Source of the DNA: Pararge aegeria
Taxonomy: Eukaryota; Arthropoda; Insecta; Lepidoptera; Nymphalidae
Length of the DNA: 64,000 nt
Assembly (NCBI RefSeq): GCF_905163445.1
Contig: NC_053202.1
Location: 12,648,001 to 12,712,000, forward strand
Reading direction: 5' to 3'
The position numbers and the translations under genes are program-made. Positions 57,100 to 64,000 of the stretch are shown here, in pieces (the first letter of the stretch is position 1; each line of letters opens with the position of its first letter). Below the pieces are notes generated by a model. The model was not told where the DNA came from. It did no database searches and saw only the letters and a program-made list of their open reading frames with translations.

Positions 57100-60000
57100 G
57101 TAATTCTTCTTTCGGTTCTGCTTTTCGAACCACTAGTATCGTCATTACAAACAGACGAACAGGTTTCGCAGACTTGATAATGAACTCTGGCTTTTAGCTA
57201 ACATTTCATCATAACATGTATAGTATATTAATATCACCCTGCTGGTTAAAGGAAGGGATAAGAGCTTTTACCCCCTACGCATCACTATCATATACATTAC
57301 CTGCCCACTACAGGCCATAAGTCCCCTCTCACAAGGAGAAGGGTCTATGCTATAGTCCACCACGCTGGCATGGTGCGGATTGGTGGACTCCACACACCTC
57401 CAAGATCATTATAACTCTCTGGCATGCAGGTTCCCTCACAGTTTTTTCTTCAAGCAAGTGAAAAGTGATTAATTGGTTAAAAGCACAAAACTTAGAAAAG
57501 CTACAGGTGCATGCTGGGATTCAAACTCGGAAATAAAGCCTACGTTCTAACCACTGTCCCCTCTTACCCTCTAACACCTAGCAGTTAATGATAAATTATG
57601 CAATACTAGGACCAAAAGGTTATCAGGTTTTCCAAGCCTATTTGCTAATTTGGGATTTCCAGTACCCATTTCCAGTAATAAGATGGTTCAGAGATAATGA
57701 CTGGGACCTAGAGTCAAACATGCTCTGCAGAGGAATTAACTTTCTCTATATCTAGATTATATAATAATCTTTCTATTTCAACTGGTTTTGGACTTTTTAT
57801 AAGAATGCAATATGAATATTTTCAAACTGTCTAGTTTAAATATTTGTGGCTCATGTTGGGAATTTTAACCTAGCTTATTTCCACTATAAGCCCATCAAAA
57901 TGGAAATAAGTATGCAGTAGTTTTTCCACTCCCTCTTGACAGAGCCAATGAGATAATATATCTATATGCTGAAGCTTAGGTTTAACTTTGTTTATTATTT
58001 TTTATTAAAGCGTTCATACATATATATATAAATACATTGCTTTTAGTGTGAGATGATAGTGGAAACTGTATTTGTTCACTTATGTTATTTTGTGGGTAAA
58101 TAATTAAACATTTGATAAATATAACATATGTGCCAAATAATTTATTCAATTGATTAGGAATGTAATAAATGTGATGATTATTCTTATTTAATATAGTGAA
58201 ATGTTTGCAACAATTTTTCAGGCATGTGAGAGACTCGGGTGGTGCAAAGATGTGACCTCCCTGTGTGTCAGTCTGTATCACTTATTTATGCATAGAGCAC
58301 TGTGAACAAATAAGTTATCAAATGCAGTTTTCAGTTATTACTTGGATTTCATTTCAGCGGATGTAGTGGCAGTGTCAGCACCCTCAGTGGTCTACATTGA
58401 AATAAAAGATGGCCGCAGGGCAGATCTGTTCACGGGTAAATCCATCTCCCTGTCCAACGGCTCGGGGTTCATCGTGAAAGAGGATGGGTTGATTTTGACC
58501 AATGCACATGTGGTGGTTAACAAACCAAATGCTATTGTTAATGTGAGGCTTATGGTGAGTTGAAAAATGATTCCTTTATTAAGGTTTACTAGGAATTTTC
58601 ACATAATCTATGTAAATTATGAGCCTCGTAAAGGGCTGTGCCCAGAATAGATCTAAAATCCAGCTTAGTTTGTTCTAGGCTTCTTTTTAGGCCAGAGTGT
58701 GTTTGGAACCTGCTCACAATCGAGGAGCTCTAGTTTTAAGTTTAATAAATAAATAAATAAATAAATATACTACGACAATACACACATCGCCATCTAGGCC
58801 CCAAAGTAAGCATATCTTGTGTTAAGGGTGCTAAGATGACCGATAAATATTTTTATGAATAATATACATAAATACTTATAATATACAGAAAACCACCCTG
58901 ACACTGAAAAACATTTGTGCTAATTACACAAACATGTTTCAGTTTTGGGAATAAAACCCATGGACGTGGGTTTGATTCTTGGTGGCTTTTGGGACTCATG
59001 AAATAATGAATTATGTGAGGTATATATATCCCTTATTTCATTGGATATTATTTCTTGTTCGTAAGGTACTCTGAGAGTTGATAAGACTGTAGGAGAAGAT
59101 AAATGTGTGTCCTTTCCCTGTAGAGATAATTGTCTCGTGCCCAATGCTAGCCATGCTGGCACGAAATAAAACTATAAATTTGACGTCAACATATTTTGTG
59201 GCGGTGTTTTATGTTTTCAATGTTATGCGAGTCATGACTACACACCCTATGTCCCTCTACCTGAGACATGTAAGTATTAAGGCTCATTTGGATAAATAAT
59301 GACGGAAAACACTCAGGGAGACAGCAATACTGATACATGGCAGAAATAAACCAATTAACATATAGCGGTAGTTCTCTCCTGGACAAGCTCTGTCACAAAA
59401 AGATCTACTGCTTATGTACCTACAAATAAAGATTAAAAAAAAATATATATTCTTAGTAATGATCCCGTTTCTATGAAGGAGCCCTCAATAGAATAAGCAG
59501 TGTAATCTTGGGTAACACAGTGTCAAATTACTTTGAATTCCAGGATGGCTCGAACCACACAGGCTTTGTAGAAAGCGTAGACCTCAAGTCAGATCTGGCT
59601 ACTCTGAGGATACCAGTGAAGAACCTGCCCACTATGAAACTGGGCACCTCCGCAGACCTAAGGCCTGGCGAGTGGGTTTGTATATTATGTTTTATACATC
59701 TACAGAATGGGGGAACTAAGAGTTTCATCCGGGATAATCATTACATACAGAGTTTCATCAGATTCATCTTTTTGACGAGGCGTAAGCCTATTCTACTTTT
59801 TTATTTTTCTTAAAAAAATATTGTCATTGAAGTTGACATATATATTTGTATCTATTAATTATAATTAGTATGTTCATTAATTACCTGTAGACATCAATAA
59901 ATTATAAAAATACAAATTAATATAAATTAACAATTTAAAAAATTTAAAGTTACATCTATCTTGTAATGAGGCCCGCTTCAGCGGATGCACTTCGACCCTC

Positions 60001-63000
60001 CAGGATCTTTTGTGCTCCAAAGTAAAGTTACATAATTTTGAAGTATAAACATTAAACATTATTATTTCTTAGTTTTGTAGTGAGAATTACAAATAATTAT
60101 TGTATTGAGTTTTTCTAATATAATTTTTTTATTTTTCTGTTTCTATTTCCGCTCAAATCCTGCTAATTTTGCTTCTCTCAGCATTTCACAATTGTATCTA
60201 TTAAATGGATACAAACTGCTTTTTCAGCTTAAATTGTCAACAATTGTGTTATGCAATACTAAATTTCATAAAAAACACTCTCATGATTATAAACATAGTC
60301 ACATACTAGATGTGCCATGCGGCTTCGCCTGCTTTAATTACGAGATGCTACATCAACTAAACATACCTAAACGTATAGTTTTTTCAATCGTACTGGTAGT
60401 GCTAACTATAAAACCTATGATATTAAGTACAGATATTATACAACATATTCAAACAAACGACTGAAGTAATTCTTTTCGCAGGTGGTGGCGATGGGCAGTC
60501 CCCTAGCGCTCAGCAACACGGTGACAGCCGGGGTGGTCAGCTCGACGCAGCGAGGAAGCGCGGAGTTAGGTATAAGAGGTCAGTACAATCTGTATCGTCA
60601 ACCTCAGTGCATTAACTAAATTTACCTGAAGCATCCCACTTCTGATAATAATTTTAAAACTCAATGCAAAAATGGAATGTGTATATGGAATGGCACATTC
60701 CAAAAACACACAAATTAAAAAATACTAGAGAGCTATCGACCTTGTAGTTTCTATAATTAAAACTGATAACCTTTGTTTTACAATTTTCAAAATTCAGTAT
60801 TAATTTATTTCATACAAAAAAATTAAAAAATCCCATTTACAGTGTAATCACAAATAATGTTATTTCTCTAAATGACATTACACTGTAAACCACACATATG
60901 TGATTCGGCAACGTCGCGTAGTCGGGTTAGTGATCGCACGATAGAATTGTGGTTCGCGCCTTGTAGTCGAAGTTACATTACAGAGTCAAGTCAGAGATAA
61001 CTAGAAAGTCTTGGTAAAATATTAAAAATTACACAAACTTTTAAGTTAAAAATAAAGTCTTGGAACAAAAGTTGTTAGTTTTAATATAAACAACAACAGG
61101 CCGAGAGCTTTGTGGTATTTTTCATTGAACCCTGTATAAATAAAGCTCGTCTCACGCGGCGTCTGCGCAGGCAAGGACATGGTGTACATACAGACGGACG
61201 CGCCGATCACGTTCGGCAACAGCGGCGGGCCGCTCGTCAACCTCGACGGCGAGGCCATAGGCATCAACAGCATGAAGGTCACGTCGGGCATCTCCTTCGC
61301 GATACCCATCGACTACGTCAAGGAGTTCCTGGCCAAAAGTAAGATATCCACCACCAAAGCTCTACCTTCCAAGCCAGATCCAGAGAGTTTTCCATCGGAG
61401 GCGGTCAGAAGCAGTTTCTGCCAACTCCCTCATGCCCCACTACACCATTACTTCACCTATTCCAAGGTCGTCATGTAAAATATACGCTTGATACAATTAG
61501 TAACAAACCGATAGACTGCATCCTGACAGACAGAACACTTTTCAGCCCGAGACAATAAACGGTACCCGGAATCTTTAAAAAACCGACAGAAACGCAGGCG
61601 AAGTCGCAGGCAACAGCTAGTAAACAAGTCGCCTCCGTAGTCGCCGTAGGAACCTGTTATGAATTAAAAACTATAGAGAGTGCCTCTTTGCGCATCACAA
61701 ACGGAATGACCTTGACGTTTAAACAGTTCTTATTATACACAGTCGATTTTATCAACGTTCTCTTATAATGTATAGTAAAAAACGCTAGTTTTTTATACTT
61801 TACACTAAAAGGTAATGAAAACTATAGCTGACATTATAAAATCAGTAAAAAAATTGACTTTATGACATAATATAAATAAATTTAGATTTTTTTATCCAGG
61901 TAAAACGAAGCCCCCGCCCGTGTCGCGGAGATACCTCGGCATAACAATGCTGTCGCTCACTGAGAACATCCTCTTGGAGCTGCGGATGAGGAACCCGGAG
62001 GTAAAGGAATCGGTGATAGCCCAGTGGGCAATTTGGCTTGCCTTTCGCGTTTTTAATTTAAGGAATTAAATATCACTTGCTTTAACGGTGAAGGAAAACA
62101 TCGTTAGGAAATCGAAATGCCTTAGAGTTCTCCATAATGTTCTCAAGGGTGTGTGAAGTCTACCAATCCGCATTTCGCCAACATAGCGGACTAAGACTTT
62201 ACACTAACGAACAAGGCAATTCCCAAGAAAGTTACGCCTAATCTTAGAAGATCCAATTAATTTTCACTAGCCAACTCATATAACGTATCTTGTCTATGGT
62301 ACTTGCCACAAGGTGTGGTATCTTGTGTTTGTATTATCATATATTTAATGTTTCTTGTGGATTTAAGGTTATTAAAGAAAAAAACTAATTTATATTTTTC
62401 AAGTGTCAGTTTACGGGTCCCCTAAAGTTTACAATCTGCTGAATCTGCTGTCGTTAGACACCACATAAGAGTTCGTGAATGGATCATATTTTTTTCACGG
62501 GTGTTAAACTGCCTAAAATCTGGACCCTTGGACCGGTAATGTTTGTTGATTGTTAATTATGATGATGTTTTATTTCAGATGCCGACAGACATCGAGCACG
62601 GTATTCTCGTATGGAAAGTCATAATCGGATCACCCGCCTATAAGTACGTATCTTTTAATTTTTGTTTTTAATATTTTCCCATGCGACCCTCAATCAAGGA
62701 ACTATATAGCACGAAATCGATCGGGCTTTACCCGTAGGGCTTAGTATTGTAGGACATCTTTTATTTTTGTTTTCTTTCGTATATAATCTCTTCTTATTTT
62801 GAATGAATGATGATGAATAAACTTTTATTGTACACCAATAAACATAAAAAAAATTATAAATAAAAATTTAACAAAAAGTATACAATTTGGCGGCCTTATC
62901 GCTACATAGCGATCTCTTCCAGGCAGGGTATTTTGTGATTTTTTCTTATTTTTAAATCGTTTCTTTCCTTATTATTTTTCTTATTTTTAAATCGTTTAGA

Positions 63001-63816
63001 AACAAAACTAGTACTGACTAGTTTTGTTTTTATTCTATTATGTAGGTCCTCGTGTGGCAACTATATGTTAGAGTCTGTGTCTGTTTATCCATCACTGTTT
63101 TCTTTAGGTGGAGCGGGTAGTTGCCTTTCGTAATCTCTTTAAGTGACCAGTATTTATTCCAGCTTACATTTATATACGGCGTTTGTCTCTTTTTTCATTG
63201 TTGTCTTCGAATGATAGTTTTTGTCCTAGATAAACGTATTTATTTACGTATTCGAGTGTCAAAGAAACCTCTTAGAACTGCTGTAATTCTTTCGATATGT
63301 GCGGTGCAGATTTTCTGGCCGCCATCCTTCGCAGAGCTGATAAAAATGCTTCACTACTTAAATCTGATTCTATTTCGAGATGAACCGCTTTCGTGACCAT
63401 ACAGATAAACACTACTATATATCCTTTTGTTGTTCTAACTCCTCTTCGTTTGCTAGCTTTCACATCTACAAAATCTGTGTAGTCCACACCGGTATGGTAG
63501 AATGGCGGGGCCGGATCCGTACGTGCCCCCGGTAAATCTCCCATGAGCTGATATTTGATCTCTGGACTATTCTTTCTACATATGATACAGTTTCTTAACT
63601 GTTTCTTCGTGGCTCTGTTTCCTCCAATTACCCAATATTCGCACCCTTAGCGGCGGGCTGCAGCCGGGGGACATCGTGACGCACATCAACGGCGCGGCCG
63701 TGCGCACGGCGGGCGACGTGTACGGCGCGCTCGAGGGCTCGCCGGGCGCGCTGGCCGTGGACGTGGTGCGCGGCCGCACGCGCATGAAACTCAGCGTGGC
63801 GCCCGAGCCGCACTGA
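56856..63816 (+). CDS. HtrA2: Mitochondrial serine protease HtrA2/Omi, whole spliced CDS, 8 exons
   Basis: Join 56856-57099, 58358-58554, 59544-59675, 60482-60578, 61171-61338, 61900-62000, 62579-62643 and 63651-63816. All phases match, giving 389 residues. HtrA2 is a trimeric trypsin-fold protease of the mitochondrial intermembrane space, acting in protein quality control and, when released, in apoptosis. Order: a basic, Ser/Arg-rich N-terminus typical of a mitochondrial presequence (1-28), one membrane segment (about 42-57), the protease domain with His132 (TNAHVV), Asp164 (KSDLATLRI) and Ser241 (GNSGGPL), then a PDZ domain beginning YLGITMLSL and containing GLQPGD. Length is a little below the fly (about 420) and human (458) proteins. 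The gene lies directly downstream of Nagk on the same strand. Confidence 0.97.
57100..58357. other. HtrA2 intron 1 with SINE A
   Basis: A minus SINE A copy lies at 57290-57560 (CTGCCCACTACAGGCC, GGTGCGGATTGGTGGACTCC, GGTGCATGCTGGGATTC). The rest is AT-rich and holds nothing I recognise. Confidence 0.65.
58358..58554 (+). CDS. HtrA2: HtrA2 coding exon 2: catalytic His
   Basis: Enters in phase 1 after ATTTCAG and ends in phase 0 at GTGAGT. Encodes ADVVAVSAPSVVYIEIKDGR, NGSGFIVKEDG and LILTNAHVVV, where His132 is the first triad residue. Matches the human order APAVVYIEI, NGSGFVV and TNAHVV. Confidence 0.97.
58555..59543. other. HtrA2 intron 2 with LINE tail and SINE B
   Basis: 58640-58742 is the TTTGAC-family LINE 3' end without its tail. 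58738-58978 is a minus SINE B copy (AATAAATAAATAAATA, ACTACGACAATACACACATC, TTTTGGGAATAAAACCCA). 58980-59543 shows nothing recognised. Confidence 0.65.
59544..59675 (+). CDS. HtrA2: HtrA2 coding exon 3: catalytic Asp
   Basis: 44 codons in phase 0. Encodes VESVDLKSDLATLRIPVKN, with Asp164 as the second triad residue, then LPTMKLGTSADLRPGEW. The donor is GTTTGT (59676), weaker than the others in this gene, and the frame stays open into the intron for about 45 codons. Confidence 0.95.
59676..60481. other. HtrA2 intron 3
   Basis: AT-rich. A Helitron-like fragment lies at 60308-60440 (GATGTGCCATGCGGCTTCGC ... ACCTATGATATTAAGTAC), related to 745-905. Confidence 0.55.
60482..60578 (+). CDS. HtrA2: HtrA2 coding exon 4
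   Basis: Starts in phase 0 after TTCGCAG and ends in phase 1 at GTCAGT. Encodes VVAMGSPLALSNTVTAGVVS, then STQRGSAELGIR. This is the [21 protein letters not shown] segment of the human enzyme, forming part of the activation loops. Too short to appear as a long frame. Confidence 0.95.
60579..61170. other. HtrA2 intron 4 with short inverted repeat
   Basis: TTTACAGTGTAAT (60836-60848) and its exact reverse complement (60877-60889) enclose 28 bases. Nothing else recognised. Confidence 0.6.
61171..61338 (+). CDS. HtrA2: HtrA2 coding exon 5: catalytic Ser
   Basis: Enters in phase 1 after TGCGCAG and ends in phase 1 at GTAAGA. Encodes VYIQTDAPITFGNSGGPLVN, with nucleophile Ser241, then LDGEAIGINSMKVTSGISFA and IPIDYVKEFL. 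Strongly GC-rich. The open frame continues to 61478 past the donor, which is an artefact of the intron lacking stops. Confidence 0.97.
61339..61899. other. HtrA2 intron 5
   Basis: A Helitron-like scrap at 61565-61625 ends GGCGAAGTCGCAGGCAAC and AGCTAG. Otherwise no feature. Confidence 0.5.
61900..62000 (+). CDS. HtrA2: HtrA2 coding exon 6: PDZ start
   Basis: Enters in phase 1 after TTATCCAG and ends in phase 0 at GTAAAG (62001). Encodes a Lys/Pro linker (SKTKPPPVSR), RRYLGITMLSLTENILLEL (the PDZ carboxylate-binding YLG-type loop) and RMRNPE. Human equivalent: RRYIGVMMLTLSPSILAEL. A SINE starts about 9 bp after this donor. Confidence 0.94.
62009..62230 (+). mobile_element. SINE family A copy at HtrA2 exon 6 donor
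   Basis: ATCGGTGATAGCCCAGTGGG starts 9 bp after the exon; then TTTAACGGTGAAGGAAAACA, TAGAGTTCTCCATAATGTTC and CCAATCCGCA. Box B is deleted. Confidence 0.85.
62579..62643 (+). CDS. HtrA2: HtrA2 coding exon 7: PDZ middle
   Basis: 65 bp after TATTTCAG, phase 0 in, phase 2 out at GTACGT. Encodes MPTDIEHGILVWKVIIGSPA, matching human FPDVQHGVLIHKVILGSPA. Found by fitting PDZ sequence and phases; too short for a long open frame. Confidence 0.94.
62795..62935 (-). mobile_element. LINE 3' end in HtrA2 intron 7
   Basis: GATGAATAAACTTTTATTG then GGCGGCCTTATCGCTACATA and GCGATCTCTTCCAGGCAG; minus copy of the 52855-52960 family. Not the same as the BEL/Pao and RTE pieces that follow. Confidence 0.65.
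63055..63274 (-). mobile_element. RTE-type LINE reverse transcriptase fragment
   Basis: Minus strand reads SLTLEYVNKYVYLGQKLSF then EDNNEK and, after a frameshift, NVSWNKYWSLKEITKGNYP. This is the post-RT region of insect RTE-type LINEs. Degenerate and truncated on both sides. Confidence 0.75.
63275..63620 (-). mobile_element. BEL/Pao LTR retrotransposon integrase fragment
   Basis: Minus strand reads MGDLPGARTDPAPPFYHTGV, then DYTDFVDVKASKRRG, YIVVFICMVTKAVHLEIESD and SSEAFLSALRRMAAR, the start of the BEL/Pao integrase core, whose first acidic residue is the Asp of GVDY. The core breaks off before the second Asp. No LTRs or other domains nearby. Confidence 0.8.
63651..63816 (+). CDS. HtrA2: HtrA2 coding exon 8: PDZ end
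   Basis: Enters in phase 2 after CCCTTAG and ends at TGA (63814-63816). Encodes NGGLQPGDIVTHINGAAVRT, AGDVYGALEGS, then a final strand and VAPEPH. Matches human [27 protein letters not shown]. Third positions are almost all G or C. No AATAAA is seen before the window end, so the 3'UTR continues outside. Confidence 0.95.
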
Positions 63817-63896
63817 GCGCGCCGCGCCGCCCGAGCCGCAGGCGGGGCCACTAAGGATTCGATCCCGGGGTCCCGCAGCGTGACTACGGCTGGCGG

Positions 63897-63999
63897 GCGA
63901 CGGGCGTGAATCTTGCGATCTTTGCTGTCGAACATAACTTTTGTATTTTTTTTTATTCAAATGTTTAACAGCAATGGTCGCGAGATTCACGCCTGTCGC
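63897..63999 (+). repeat. 32-nt inverted repeat in HtrA2 3'UTR
   Basis: Arms 63897-63928 and 63968-63999 are reverse complements at 28 of 32 positions with a 39-base AT-rich loop. Three of the four differences would be G-U pairs in RNA, leaving one U-U mismatch. The sequence could be a 3'UTR stem-loop, or terminal inverted repeats of a small element; the window ends one base later. Confidence 0.85.
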
Positions 64000-64000
64000 A

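Noticed and set aside
63576..63990. Minus-strand 119- and 120-codon frames over HtrA2 exon 8
   Set aside because: Antisense shadow of a GC-rich exon; the + strand encodes a clear PDZ end.
1..64000. CRISPR arrays, operons, phage or bacterial islands
   Set aside because: No evenly spaced repeats or compact same-strand frames; spliced animal genes and insect repeats account for the window.

Overview
This is a eukaryotic window, most likely from a butterfly or moth (Lepidoptera). It is AT-rich and intron-rich, with GT-AG introns. It is full of tRNA-derived SINEs, LINE 3' ends and Helitron-like fragments of types common in Lepidoptera. Coding exons stand out as GC-richer islands. There are no bacterial operons, CRISPR arrays or phage features. 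Most long open frames are repeats or chance.

Three protein-coding genes lie head to tail on the + strand, and each can be assembled from exons with matching phases. (1) 8445-32226: an octopamine alpha1-type GPCR, the Oamb orthologue; 8 coding exons, 510 residues, all seven TM segments. Its introns 1 and 2 are 8.9 and 7.8 kb and carry many repeats. (2) 38225-55257: N-acetyl-D-glucosamine kinase (NAGK); 7 coding exons, 396 residues. Its first coding exon is only 35 bp and lies 8.5 kb from the second, and the C-terminus has an unusual Asn/Gly-rich tail. (3) 56856-63816: mitochondrial serine protease HtrA2/Omi; 8 coding exons, 389 residues, with complete His-Asp-Ser triad and PDZ domain. The 3'UTR of HtrA2 runs off the window end.

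Between and inside the genes are repeats. Three tRNA-related SINE families recur: A, with a GATAGCCCAGTGG-type box A; B, with TTGGCGCAGTGGGCAGC; and C, with a 3' TTAGCCC foldback tail. Also present are 3' ends of several LINEs (Jockey/CR1-like and RTE-like), a BEL/Pao integrase fragment, Helitron-like fragments ending in CGAAGTCGC...CTAGT, and two unnamed families (E and F).

The genes are not obviously linked in function: a neuromodulator receptor, an amino-sugar salvage enzyme and a mitochondrial quality-control protease. I see no convincing new biological system. The best leads are structural: near-perfect hairpins (HtrA2 3'UTR; two in Oamb flank or intron sequence), repeats placed within about 10 bp of splice donors, a receptor stop codon that is the same whether or not a terminal intron is removed, and overlapping upstream ORFs. 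All calls are from reading alone; no alignment or search was run.
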